Of a stretch of DNA of 21,695 bases, positions 1 to 8,079 are shown piece by piece (position 1 is the first letter of the stretch; every line of letters starts with the position of its first letter). This DNA is from an uncultured Campylobacter sp. GTDB taxonomy: Bacteria; Campylobacterota; Campylobacteria; Campylobacterales; Campylobacteraceae. Made by a program: the position numbers and the translations under genes. Below the pieces are notes generated by a model, which saw nothing but the letters and a program-made list of their open reading frames with translations, searched no databases and had not been told where the DNA came from. The DNA lies in contig NZ_CALIMQ010000311.1 in NCBI RefSeq assembly GCF_938045535.1, positions 1 through 21,695 on the forward strand, written 5' to 3'.

Positions 1-282
1 GCGAATTTTATCATTTTTTACGCCGCTTATTTCAGAGATATCGTTTTTTAGGTCGTTTATGGCATCAAAAATGACTTTGGCTTTACTAGCATAAATTTTT
101 CCCGCGTGCGTAAGCGAAATGGGATTACTCGTGCGGTTAAAAAGCTGCGTTCCAAGCTCACGTTCCAGTGATAAAATGCTCTGCGATAGCGACGGCTGCG
201 GGATTTTAAGTGCCTCGGCAGCCTTAGTAAAGCTGCGGAATTCTGCTACTTTTAATACTAGCTCCATGCGATGTAAATTCAT
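1..282 (-). CDS. LysR-family transcriptional regulator, N-terminal part (runs off the window)
   Basis: Reading the complement from the ATG at 282-280 gives a protein starting MNLHRMELVLKVAEFRSF and continuing without a stop to the window edge (94 residues visible). Residues about 3-60 are a classic LysR winged helix-turn-helix, with the SFTKAAEAL and PSLSQSI elements and the following LERELGTQLFNR segment. A GGAGAGG ribosome-binding site lies just upstream on the minus strand. The effector-binding domain is outside the window, so its ligand cannot be guessed. It is divergent from mfrA with 141 bases between the two starts, the usual arrangement for a LysR protein that controls its neighbour and itself; regulation of mfrABE is inference. 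Confidence is high for the family and low for the target. Confidence 0.93.
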   Translation of the reverse strand, partial: MNLHRMELVLKVAEFRSFTKAAEALKIPQPSLSQSILSLERELGTQLFNRTSNPISLTHAGKIYASKAKVIFDAINDLKNDISEISGVKNDKIR

Positions 283-336
283 TTAGCCTCTCCAATTGAT
301 AATTTAATTCTTATGAAATGATACACTAAATAATAT

Positions 337-365
337 TTGACTTATGTTAAAAATGAAACTAAAAT
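337..365 (+). promoter_or_regulatory. Predicted sigma70-type promoter for mfrABE
   Basis: TTGACT at 337-342 and TAAAAT at 360-365 are separated by exactly 17 bases, a near-consensus vegetative promoter pointing at mfrA. The predicted start of transcription is near 372, leaving a leader of about 50 bases. It lies in the divergent gap shared with the LysR gene. Confidence 0.6.
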
Positions 366-372
366 TACGCTT

Positions 373-400
373 TTAGTTTAGAACTTTAAACTTAAACTAA
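373..400. promoter_or_regulatory. Inverted repeat in the mfrA leader, candidate operator
   Basis: TTAGTTTA (373-380) and TAAACTAA (393-400) are perfect 8-base inverted arms with a 12-base spacer. A second, nested pair is AGTTTA (375-380) with TAAACT (387-392). The site begins at or just after the predicted transcription start, so a protein bound here could block mfrABE. The LysR neighbour is one candidate binder, but LysR sites usually lie upstream of promoters, so another regulator is possible. Confidence 0.45.
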
Positions 401-423
401 GAATTTCTCAAATGGAGAGGAAA

Positions 424-2304
424 ATGAGTGAATCAAATTTCAACAGACGCGATTTTTTGAAATCGGCCTGTATCAGCGTCGGCGCGCTTAGCCTTAGCGG
501 CTGCGTGGATACCGACAAAAGTAAAAGCGCAGACGGCGGCAACGAAGGCGGCCTTCCTAGTGTGGACGTACTTGTTATCGGCTCGGGAGGTGCGGGTCTG
601 CGCGCAGCCGTAGCGGTAAGAAAGAGTAATCCAAATCTTAGCGTAGTCGTGGCTACGAAGATGATGCCTTCGCGCAACGCGACCTGTATGGCGGAAGGCG
701 GTATCAACGGCGTTACGAGCTTCGCAAATGGCGATTCGTATAAACTCCACGCCTACGACACCGTAAAGGGCGGCGCATATCTCGTAGATCAGGACGCCGC
801 GATTAAATTTTGCGAGCTTGCGGGCCCTACGATTGCCGAGATGGATTACATCGGCACGCTGTTTTCCAGAAATGCTAGCGGCGGCGTGGACGGTAAAGAA
901 AGCGGCGTCCCGGGCGGCGTAGCGCAGCGCTTCATGGGCGGCGCGTCTAAAAAGCGATGCAACTACTCCGCCGATAAGACGGGTCATATCTTGATGCACG
1001 CCTGTTTTGACGATGCGGTCAGCAACGGCGTGAAATTTCTAATCGATCACGAGCTGCTTGAGATCAGCGCGCCTGAGGGCAAATGCGAGGGCGTCGTGCT
1101 TCGAAATATCCAAACCGGCGATTTTTATCCTGTGCTTTGCAAAGCCTTGGTAATCGCTACGGGCGGATATACGAGGATGTTTTACAACCGCACATCGGTG
1201 CCTTATATCGCTACCGGCGACGGTATCGCGGCTGCACTGCGCGTGGGTCTTGGATTTAGCGATCCGGAGATGGTGCAGTTTCATCCGACCGGTATCAAAA
1301 GCGGCGGCGCGCTCATTACGGAAGCTGCGCGTGGCGAGGGCGGATATCTGCTCAATAACAAAGGCGAGCGCTTTATGAAAAACTACCACGAAAAGATGGA
1401 GCTTGCGCCGCGCGATGTCGTAGCTCGCGCGATCGAAACCGAGATCCGCGAGGGTAGGGGCTACGGCGAGGGGCTAGGCGCATACGTGCTACTTGACGTA
1501 AGACATCTCGGAAAAGATAAAATTTTAAAAGCCCTTCCTAAGATCAGACACACCGCCATTTTGTTTGAGGGTATCGATCTAATCGAACAGCCGATTCCGA
1601 TTCGTCCGACCGCACACTACTCGATGGGCGGCATTGAAGTGTCTAAATTTGACGATATGAGCACTAAAATTTCGGGGCTTTACACCGCGGGCGAAGCGTC
1701 TTGCATTTCGATCCACGGCGCAAACCGCTTAGGCGGAAATTCTCTGACCGACGCCGTCGTAACGGGCAAACTCGCAGGACTAGGCGCAGCGAATTATGCC
1801 GCGAAGCAGGAGGGATTCGGCTCGGGTAAAAGAGCGAGCGAGCTCGCGCAAAAATGGCAGGCTAAATTTAAGCAGATCGCAAACGGCTCGGGCAAGGCAA
1901 ACGAGATGTATGAGTTGCGCGAAGAGCTAGGCGCGCAGCTTTGGGACAATATGGGTATCTTTAGAACCGGCGAGAAGCTCGATCTGCTTTCGCAAAATTT
2001 AGAGGGTATCAAAGCGCGCTACGACGAGCTGCACGTCGCGGATACAAATCCGGTTATGAATACCGCATTTACCGACTACGTCGAGCTTGGAAATTTGATC
2101 CTGCTTGCGCGCTGTGCGTGTTTGGCTGCGCAAAAGAGGCTGGAAAGCCGCGGCGCGCATACCAGAGAGGACTATCCGAAGCGCGACGATAAAAATTTCT
2201 TAAAGCACAGTATCGTGACGATGAACGACGCAGGCGAGCTAAGTTTGGGCTACAAAGAGGTCGTCGTTACGGAATTCTCTCTTGACGGAAGGAAACCTCA
2301 ATGA
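424..2304 (+). CDS. mfrA: Methylmenaquinol:fumarate reductase flavoprotein subunit MfrA (SdhA-like), Tat-exported
   Basis: This is the fumarate-reducing flavoprotein of a periplasmic succinate dehydrogenase/fumarate reductase-like complex. The start at 424 is chosen because GGAGAGG lies just before it; the in-frame ATG at 412 overlaps that site. The 626-residue protein opens with a twin-arginine signal (RRDFLK, residues 8-13), a hydrophobic stretch, and LSGC at 24-27, which also fits a lipobox. The dinucleotide fold is GSGGAG at 53-58. Active-site signatures HPTGI, TEAARGEGG, HYSMGG and GANRLGGNSL are present. At the position where E. coli FrdA carries its FAD-linking His (RSHTVAAEGG) this protein has RNATCMAEGG, so residue 86 is Ala. 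It overlaps mfrB by four bases (ATGA). The Tat signal and the MfrE neighbour separate it from cytoplasmic FrdA. Confidence 0.93.
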   Translation: MSESNFNRRDFLKSACISVGALSLSGCVDTDKSKSADGGNEGGLPSVDVLVIGSGGAGLRAAVAVRKSNPNLSVVVATKMMPSRNATCMAEGGINGVTSFANGDSYKLHAYDTVKGGAYLVDQDAAIKFCELAGPTIAEMDYIGTLFSRNASGGVDGKESGVPGGVAQRFMGGASKKRCNYSADKTGHILMHACFDDAVSNGVKFLIDHELLEISAPEGKCEGVVLRNIQTGDFYPVLCKALVIATGGYTRMFYNRTSVPYIATGDGIAAALRVGLGFSDPEMVQFHPTGIKSGGALITEAARGEGGYLLNNKGERFMKNYHEKMELAPRDVVARAIETEIREGRGYGEGLGAYVLLDVRHLGKDKILKALPKIRHTAILFEGIDLIEQPIPIRPTAHYSMGGIEVSKFDDMSTKISGLYTAGEASCISIHGANRLGGNSLTDAVVTGKLAGLGAANYAAKQEGFGSGKRASELAQKWQAKFKQIANGSGKANEMYELREELGAQLWDNMGIFRTGEKLDLLSQNLEGIKARYDELHVADTNPVMNTAFTDYVELGNLILLARCACLAAQKRLESRGAHTREDYPKRDDKNFLKHSIVTMNDAGELSLGYKEVVVTEFSLDGRKPQ

Positions 2305-3275
2305 AATTTATCATAGATCGCTTCGATGGAAGCAAAAATTATAAGCAAGCCTACGAGCTTAGTTTGGAGCAGATCAAAGGAAAGACCCTGCTTGGAGTTT
2401 TGCAATTTATTAAGCAAAATTTAGACATCACTTTAAATTTTACCGCAGCGTGCCGTATGGCGATATGCGGAGCTTGTGCCGTAAGGGTAAACGGACACTC
2501 ATATCTTGCCTGCGATACCAAGATGGAGGCTCTGCTTGCAGAGTATGAAAACCCTGATAGCTTTACGATCTCCCCTTTAAATAATTTTCGAGTGATCTCG
2601 GATCTAGTAGTGGATTGGGAACCTAGTATCGAAAATTTAAGAAAGATCAAGCCTACTATTACGCCTAAGAAAGAATTTAGCGCCGATAAGGGCTGTAAGC
2701 AAAGCCCGGAGCAGATGGAGCGCGTCAAAAAGCAGTGGGATTGTATCCTTTGCGGATGTTGCGCTAGCGAATGCAATAAGCTTGGAGCCGATGCGAGCGA
2801 TTATATGCAACCCTTTGTTTTTACGCATGCTAACCGTGCCGCATTTGATTCAAGAAGCAGGAACGCTATGCCTCATCTAAAGCCTGCAGTGCTAAACGGA
2901 TTATGGCTATGCGTGCACTGCCAAGAGTGCGCCGATCGCTGCCCTAAAGGCATAAGCGCTCAAAGCGACATCACCGCACTTCGCGCCTTAGCGATGAAAA
3001 AAGGCTTAACCGCAGGAAGCGGCCCTGGTCACGCGGAGGCATTCCTGCTAGACATCGTAGAGGGAAGCGGAAGATTAAACGAGATCAAGCTTGCTCTAAG
3101 AAGCGAGGGGGTATTTGCAAATATGGGCAAGATGGACGTAGCGGCAAATTTAATGATGGCAGGCAAGATGAATCCTCTTCATGCTTTCGGCGAAGAGGAG
3201 ATCGAGGGTCATGCGCAGCTCGTTAAGATGATAGAGGCCGCACGCAAAGCTCAAGCTAGCGGCGAGATAGAATAA
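2301..3275 (+). CDS. mfrB: Methylmenaquinol:fumarate reductase iron-sulfur subunit MfrB
   Basis: Electron-transfer subunit of 324 residues linking MfrE to the flavoprotein. The N-terminal plant-type ferredoxin domain carries the [2Fe-2S] ligands C51, C56, C59 and C71. The C-terminal domain has two cysteine clusters, C148/C151/C154/C158 and C204/C207/C210/C214-Pro, as expected for the [4Fe-4S] and the [3Fe-4S] or second [4Fe-4S] centre of SdhB/FrdB proteins. No signal peptide is visible, so it probably crosses the membrane in complex with Tat-bearing MfrA (inference). The start overlaps the mfrA stop, implying coupled translation. The C-terminus extends about 60 residues beyond the last cluster. 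No truncation or unusual insertion is seen. Confidence 0.92.
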   Translation: MKFIIDRFDGSKNYKQAYELSLEQIKGKTLLGVLQFIKQNLDITLNFTAACRMAICGACAVRVNGHSYLACDTKMEALLAEYENPDSFTISPLNNFRVISDLVVDWEPSIENLRKIKPTITPKKEFSADKGCKQSPEQMERVKKQWDCILCGCCASECNKLGADASDYMQPFVFTHANRAAFDSRSRNAMPHLKPAVLNGLWLCVHCQECADRCPKGISAQSDITALRALAMKKGLTAGSGPGHAEAFLLDIVEGSGRLNEIKLALRSEGVFANMGKMDVAANLMMAGKMNPLHAFGEEEIEGHAQLVKMIEAARKAQASGEIE

Positions 3276-3285
3276 GGAGGAGAGG

Positions 3286-4143
3286 ATGAATAACGAATTT
3301 GCATTTTTCCCGGGTTGCGTTTTAAGTCAAGCCGCAAAGGAATCTAAAATTTCACTTGAAGCGATCGCTCCGGTACTGGGTATTAAACTTCACGAGATAA
3401 AGGGCTGGAGCTGCTGCGGGGCTAGTCAAGCTCAATGCGTCGATCCCATGGCAAGCTTGGTAGCCAATGCTAGAAACATCGCGCTAGCCGAGGGTATGAA
3501 TATGCCTCTGCTAACTACCTGCTCCACCTGTATGCTAACTCTAACTAAGGCTAAACTTACTCTAGATAAGGGTGCTAAAAGCTATATCAATACCTTTTTA
3601 AAAGAGGGCGGTATGCAGTATCAGGGAAGTACCGAGATAACGAGCCTGCTTTGGGTGCTATATCAAAGCTTAGATACATTAAAAGCTAAAGTCGTTAGAC
3701 CGCTAACAAATTTAAAAGTAGCGCTATTTTACGGCTGCCACTCATTAAGACCGGAGCGCGAGCTTAAGAAAGAAAGCTCTACCAATCCGAAAAGCTTTGA
3801 AGCGGTAGTTAGCGCACTTGGCGCTCAGATCGTGCCTTTTGAAAAACGCCTTGATTGCTGCGGCTTTCACGCTAGCTATCCTGCGGTAAAGTCGGTTCAA
3901 AAGATGTCAAGCGAGATCGTAAATGACGCTGCCGAGCATGGAGCGGACGTCGTAGTTACTCCTTGTCCGCTATGCCAGATGCAGCTAGATATCTATCAGA
4001 AGCGATACCAAGAAGCGATGAACTCCAAGGCAAGAAAGCCGATCATCCACTTATCTCAGCTGGTAGGCCTTGCTCTTGGGCTAAGCAACGAACAGCTTGG
4101 ACTAAACATCAATATCCAAGATGCAACGAGATTGGTAAGCTGA
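3286..4143 (+). CDS. mfrE: Methylmenaquinol:fumarate reductase CCG-domain subunit MfrE (SdhE/HdrB-like)
   Basis: Third subunit of the MfrABE complex, 285 residues. It consists of two cysteine-rich CCG domains of the heterodisulfide reductase B type: GWSCCGASQAQC near residues 42-53 and LDCCGFHAS near 189-197, each with preceding and following single cysteines (FFPGC near the N-terminus, YGCHS, CPLCQMQ). In Wolinella succinogenes and C. jejuni this type of subunit replaces a haem-bearing anchor and feeds electrons from methylmenaquinol to MfrB. No transmembrane segment is evident, so membrane attachment would be peripheral or amphipathic. It begins 10 bases after mfrB with a strong AAGGAGGAGAGG ribosome-binding site, so it is in the same operon. 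Confidence 0.9.
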   Translation: MNNEFAFFPGCVLSQAAKESKISLEAIAPVLGIKLHEIKGWSCCGASQAQCVDPMASLVANARNIALAEGMNMPLLTTCSTCMLTLTKAKLTLDKGAKSYINTFLKEGGMQYQGSTEITSLLWVLYQSLDTLKAKVVRPLTNLKVALFYGCHSLRPERELKKESSTNPKSFEAVVSALGAQIVPFEKRLDCCGFHASYPAVKSVQKMSSEIVNDAAEHGADVVVTPCPLCQMQLDIYQKRYQEAMNSKARKPIIHLSQLVGLALGLSNEQLGLNINIQDATRLVS

Positions 4144-4170
4144 TCTTTGGGAAATTTTCTAAAATTTAAC

Positions 4171-4240
4171 GGATGATTTTGCAAAAATACTTTGCTGCGG
4201 CGCACAAACAGTGCACCTGCTAGTATTCACAAAATCATCC
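4171..4240. repeat. Large inverted repeat (potential cruciform or RNA stem-loop) after mfrE
   Basis: GGATGATTTTG (4171-4181) is perfectly repeated as CAAAATCATCC (4230-4240). Further in, ATACT (4187-4191) pairs with AGTAT, and GCAC (4202-4205) pairs with GTGC (4211-4214), so the whole 70-base segment can fold into one long interrupted hairpin. It lies 27 bases beyond the mfrE stop. It lacks a run of T after the right arm, so it is not a classic terminator; mRNA 3' protection, a small structured RNA or a miniature mobile element remnant are alternatives. Confidence 0.6.
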
Positions 4241-4310
4241 AACCTACGCCTGCTTTATCCTAAAATACTTTTCGCAGCTATAAAATTCTTGGATAAATTC
4301 TACTGCTTCG

Positions 4311-4393
4311 TAAAATTTAATGCTTCATAAAAATTTAATGCTTTCTCCGCTGTAATTTAACGTTTCGCCCGCTGCGCTAAATTTTAATCTGCC
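4311..4393. repeat. Degenerate short tandem repeat in the mfrE-hydA gap
   Basis: Four imperfect units start at 4311, 4328, 4353 and 4378 (spacings 17, 25, 25). Each begins with a TAAAATTTAA-like core followed by a TGCTTC or CGCTG-like filler. The rest of 4144-4531 is non-coding and AT-rich, holding the large inverted repeat, these units and the hydA promoter; no gene is seen in it. Confidence 0.5.
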
Positions 4394-4489
4394 TTTTATT
4401 TTTAAATTTAAAACCTACTAGACGATGAATAAATATAAAATTTTAATTAAATCTAACGAAATTTAAGGTGCATGAATTTTAAATTTTGA

Positions 4490-4527
4490 TAGAATGCCAT
4501 TTAAAAATATCCTAAATTTCAGGAGGA
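4490..4527 (+). promoter_or_regulatory. Predicted hydA promoter -10 box and ribosome-binding site
   Basis: TAGAAT at 4490-4495, preceded by a T-rich stretch, fits a Campylobacter-type -10 element, and the same hexamer precedes hypA. AGGAGG at 4521-4526 lies five bases before the hydA ATG at 4532. A -35 box is not obvious, which is common in this group. Confidence 0.45.
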
Positions 4528-4531
4528 CATT

Positions 4532-5677
4532 ATGGTTGATTTGGCTCAAATTTCGGCTAGACTTGATGCCGTTGAGCGTTTGCCGCGAATAAAAGCGGAT
4601 GAGAGCATACAAGAAAGGCTTAAGAGCAAAGGTTTTTCGCGTCGCGATTTTATGAAATGGAGCGGAGCGATGACTGCGATGCTTGGTCTTCCGGCCGCAT
4701 TTGCACCGAGCGTGGCGCGAGCTGCGGAGCTTGCGGATCGCCTGCCGGTGATCTGGCTTCATATGGCGGAGTGCACGGGCTGTAGCGAGAGCTTGCTACG
4801 CACAGAGACGCCTAGCATTGATAGCCTAATATTCGACTACATCAGCCTCGAATACCACGAGACGATCATGGCTGCTGCAGGCTGGCAAGCCGAGGAAAAT
4901 TTAGAGGGCGCGATCGAAAAATACAAGGGGCGATATATCTTAATGGTCGAGGGCGGAATCCCAAGCGGCGAGAATGAATTTTTCCTAACCGTGGGTCCTG
5001 AGGGCAAGAGCGGAGCTCAGCACTGCAAACACGCGGCCGAAGGCGCTGCGGCAATATTTGCGATCGGCACCTGTTCGAGCTTCGGCGGTATCCAAGCCGC
5101 AGCTCCGAATCCGACCGGCGCGGTAGGTTTGGACAAGATCATAAACAAGCCAGTCATCAACGTCCCGGGCTGTCCGCCTAGCGAAAAAAATATCGTCGGC
5201 AACGTGCTAAATTTCATCCTTTTCGGCACGCTTCCAAGCCTTGACGTTTATAACCGACCTAAATGGGCTTACGGGCTGCGCATCCACGATCTATGCGAGC
5301 GCCGCGGGCATTTCGACGCGGGCGAGTTTGTAGAAAGCTTCGGCGATGCAGGCGCAAAGGACGGATATTGCCTTTATAAAGTAGGCTGCAAGGGCCCTTA
5401 TACGTTTAATAACTGCTCGCGCGAGCGCTTCAACTCCCACACTAGCTGGCCGGTGCAGGCGGGTCACGGCTGTATAGGTTGCTCGGAGCCTGATTTTTGG
5501 GATCATATGGGACCTTTTGAGGAACCTTTGGCAGATCGCCTTTACGAAAGCGTTTTCGGCGGGCTCGGCGCTGATGCTACCGCAGATAAGATAGGTATCG
5601 GAATTTTAGCGATCACGGGTGTTGCGGTAGCGGCACACGCGGCGATTGCGTCATTTAAGAAAGATAAAGGGGAATAA
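4532..5677 (+). CDS. hydA: [NiFe]-hydrogenase small subunit HydA, Tat-exported, membrane anchored
   Basis: Electron-transferring subunit of the periplasm-facing uptake hydrogenase, 381 residues. Residues about 36-68 form a Tat signal: SRRDFMK, a hydrophobic core, then a VARA-A type cleavage site, after an unusually long 35-residue n-region. The proximal cluster motif ECTGCSES follows, with further ligands at GTCSS and PGCPPSE. The C-terminal cluster-binding region contains IHDLCERRGHF, YCLYKVGC, NNCSRERFN and GHGCIGCSE. A hydrophobic segment near residues 350-372 and the lysine-rich end give a C-terminal anchor next to the HydC cytochrome. It is the first gene of hydABCDE, two bases before hydB. 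No insertions are seen relative to the family. Confidence 0.95.
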   Translation: MVDLAQISARLDAVERLPRIKADESIQERLKSKGFSRRDFMKWSGAMTAMLGLPAAFAPSVARAAELADRLPVIWLHMAECTGCSESLLRTETPSIDSLIFDYISLEYHETIMAAAGWQAEENLEGAIEKYKGRYILMVEGGIPSGENEFFLTVGPEGKSGAQHCKHAAEGAAAIFAIGTCSSFGGIQAAAPNPTGAVGLDKIINKPVINVPGCPPSEKNIVGNVLNFILFGTLPSLDVYNRPKWAYGLRIHDLCERRGHFDAGEFVESFGDAGAKDGYCLYKVGCKGPYTFNNCSRERFNSHTSWPVQAGHGCIGCSEPDFWDHMGPFEEPLADRLYESVFGGLGADATADKIGIGILAITGVAVAAHAAIASFKKDKGE

Positions 5678-5679
5678 TC

Positions 5680-7401
5680 ATGTCGCAAAGAATCGTAATA
5701 GATCCGATAACCAGAATAGAGGGACATTTAAGAATAGAGGTCGTAGTGGATGATGAAAACGTCGTCCGCGAGGCCTATAGCAGCTCCACTTTATGGCGTG
5801 GGCTTGAGACCATAGTAAAAAATAGAGATCCGCGCGACGCGGGATTTTTTATGCAAAGAATTTGCGGCGTCTGCACCTTCTCGCATTACAAAGCAGGCAT
5901 CGTCGCTGTAGAAAACGCCCTCGGCATCACTCCGCCGCTAAATGCCTTGCTGACGCGCACGCTGATGGCTAACGCGCTATTTTTGCACGATCATCCGGTG
6001 CATTTTTATCAACTTCACGGGCTTGATTTCGTGGACGTCGTAAGCGCGCTTAGCGCCGATCCTAAAAAGGCGAGTGAGGAGGCGTTTAAATACTGCGATA
6101 CCCCTTATGCGTGCGGTGCGGATAAACTAAAAGAGGTGCAAGATCGCGTGGGCGCTTTCGTTAAGAAAGGCGCTTTAGGACCTTTTGCCAACGCCTACTT
6201 CGGCCACCCAACATATAAGCTTAGTCCGGAGCAAAATTTAATCGCTCTTTCGCACTATCTTGAGTGTTTGCGCATTCAACGCACGGCGGCTCAGATGATG
6301 GCGATATTCGGTGCGAAACAGCCTCATCCGCAAAGTCTTACCGTAGGCGGCGTCACCTGCGTAATGGATATCCTAAGTCCTGCGAGACTGGGCGAATATA
6401 TGTCTAAATTTAAAGAGGTCGCAGACTTTGTAAATCGCGCCTACTATCCTGATCTCGTAATGGCTGCCAAAGCTTACGGTAACGAGCCTAGCGTGCTAAA
6501 CGATATCGGCGTGGCAAATTTATGGACTCATCAAGAATTTCAGCTTTCAAAGAACGAATGGCTATTTCAAAGCGGCATGATTATGAACGGCGATATTAGC
6601 AAGGTTTTGGAGCTCGATGAAAACAAGATCACCGAGGAGGCAACGCATGCGTGGTATAAAAACGATGCGGCGCTTCATCCTTACGACGGCGAGCAAGAGC
6701 CGAATTATACGGGCCTTAAGGATGGACAGAGTATCGACGCGCACGGTAAAGAAGCGCATACGAAGGTACTTGATACCCAGGGCAAATACACCTGGATCAA
6801 GGCTCCGCGCTACGACGGCAAGCCGCTTCAGGTAGGACCTCTTGCAAATATCGTGGTAAATTACGCTAAGAAAAACGAGCGCGTAGTAAAGGTCGTGGAT
6901 CAATTCCTAAAAGACGCCGGCTTGCCGCTTGAAGCGGTATTTTCGACGCTTGGACGAACGGCGTGCCGTATGATCGAAGCCAAAGTCATAGTCGACAACG
7001 GACTGATCGCACTAGAAAATTTGATCGCAAACATCAAAAGCGGCGATACGCAGACCTGCGCAAAATATGTAATCGATAATTCCAAAGAGTACAAAGGTCG
7101 CTATATCGGTCATGTGCCGCGCGGCGCACTTAGCCACTGGTGCAGGATCGAAAAGGGCGTCATCAAAAACTGGCAGGCGGTCGTGCCGTCTACCTGGAAC
7201 GCCACGCCAAAGGATAAAGACGGCGCTATGGGTGCTTACGAATCCTGCTTGATCGGACTTAAACTTGCCGATCTTTCCAAGCCGCTAGAGATCATCCGCC
7301 GCATCCACTCTTTCGATCCTTGCATCGCTTGCGCCGTGCACGTAATGGACGCTAAAGGAGCGGAGCTTGGCTGCTATAGGGTAGATCCCAGCAAAGGATA
7401 A
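5680..7401 (+). CDS. hydB: [NiFe]-hydrogenase large (catalytic) subunit HydB
   Basis: Catalytic subunit of 573 residues that oxidises H2 at the Ni-Fe(CN)2CO centre. The L1 motif RICGVC supplies C62 and C65, and the L2 motif DPCIAC supplies C548 and C551. The protein continues 19 residues beyond H554 (VMDAKG to the end), the C-terminal peptide expected to be removed by HydD after nickel insertion. It has no signal peptide of its own, so it should be co-exported with Tat-bearing HydA. AAGGGGA lies before the ATG, and hydC follows after three bases. Length and motifs are ordinary. RAATTY words are sparse here, about six in 1.7 kb, which makes it a useful baseline for the insertions described elsewhere. 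Confidence 0.96.
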   Translation: MSQRIVIDPITRIEGHLRIEVVVDDENVVREAYSSSTLWRGLETIVKNRDPRDAGFFMQRICGVCTFSHYKAGIVAVENALGITPPLNALLTRTLMANALFLHDHPVHFYQLHGLDFVDVVSALSADPKKASEEAFKYCDTPYACGADKLKEVQDRVGAFVKKGALGPFANAYFGHPTYKLSPEQNLIALSHYLECLRIQRTAAQMMAIFGAKQPHPQSLTVGGVTCVMDILSPARLGEYMSKFKEVADFVNRAYYPDLVMAAKAYGNEPSVLNDIGVANLWTHQEFQLSKNEWLFQSGMIMNGDISKVLELDENKITEEATHAWYKNDAALHPYDGEQEPNYTGLKDGQSIDAHGKEAHTKVLDTQGKYTWIKAPRYDGKPLQVGPLANIVVNYAKKNERVVKVVDQFLKDAGLPLEAVFSTLGRTACRMIEAKVIVDNGLIALENLIANIKSGDTQTCAKYVIDNSKEYKGRYIGHVPRGALSHWCRIEKGVIKNWQAVVPSTWNATPKDKDGAMGAYESCLIGLKLADLSKPLEIIRRIHSFDPCIACAVHVMDAKGAELGCYRVDPSKG

Positions 7402-7404
7402 ACG

Positions 7405-8079
7405 ATGAAAAAAAGATTTGCGGAATACGAGTTCTCCATCGGTCTTAGGCTCACGCACTGGCTGCGCGCGCTTTGCATTACGATTTTGGTGATCACCGGA
7501 TATTACATCGCCTTTGTTTTTACCGCGCCCGAGGTAAGTCCCGAGCCGGTGCTTTTCATGCAGGCTAAATTTAGATTCGTGCATCTGATCTTCGGCTTTG
7601 CGATGATCGGTGCGGCGATCTTTAAAACTTATCTTTTCTTCTTCGATAAAAAGAGTAGAAAAGAGCTTTTAAGCATCAAGGATTTTTTTAGCCCGCGTGT
7701 CTGGATCGCTCAGATCAAATACTATATCTTTTTGGGCGAGCACCCGCATCTTCGCGGCGTTTATAACCCTTTACAGTTCATCTCCTATCTGGGCTTTTAT
7801 CTAGTGCTGTTCGTAATCTGCCTAACCGGAATGATTCTATACGTTCACGTCTATCACGAAGGGCTCGGCGGCGCGCTATATGGTCTCTTGCGCCCGCTGG
7901 AAGCTGCGATGGGCGGTCTAAGCGAAGTGCGAATGATACATCATCTTTGCATGAATATCATCATAATCTTCGTGCCGATCCACGTCTATATGGCGGTCTT
8001 TAACGCCGTCAAGGGCAGGGACGGCGCGATGGATGCGATCGTAAGCGGCTATAAATTTAAAAAAGAAGAGCACGCTTGA
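7405..8079 (+). CDS. hydC: Hydrogenase cytochrome b subunit HydC
   Basis: Integral membrane dihaem cytochrome b, 224 residues, that takes electrons from HydA and reduces menaquinone. Four hydrophobic helices are visible (about 19-40, 57-80, 124-148 and 183-203). Candidate haem ligands H18, H60, H179 and H193 keep a constant offset of seven from the ligands I recall for Wolinella succinogenes HydC (H25, H67, H186, H200); H115 matches the position implicated there in quinone reduction. It is followed by hydD with overlapping start and stop codons (TTGA), so translation is probably coupled. Confidence 0.93.
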   Translation: MKKRFAEYEFSIGLRLTHWLRALCITILVITGYYIAFVFTAPEVSPEPVLFMQAKFRFVHLIFGFAMIGAAIFKTYLFFFDKKSRKELLSIKDFFSPRVWIAQIKYYIFLGEHPHLRGVYNPLQFISYLGFYLVLFVICLTGMILYVHVYHEGLGGALYGLLRPLEAAMGGLSEVRMIHHLCMNIIIIFVPIHVYMAVFNAVKGRDGAMDAIVSGYKFKKEEHA

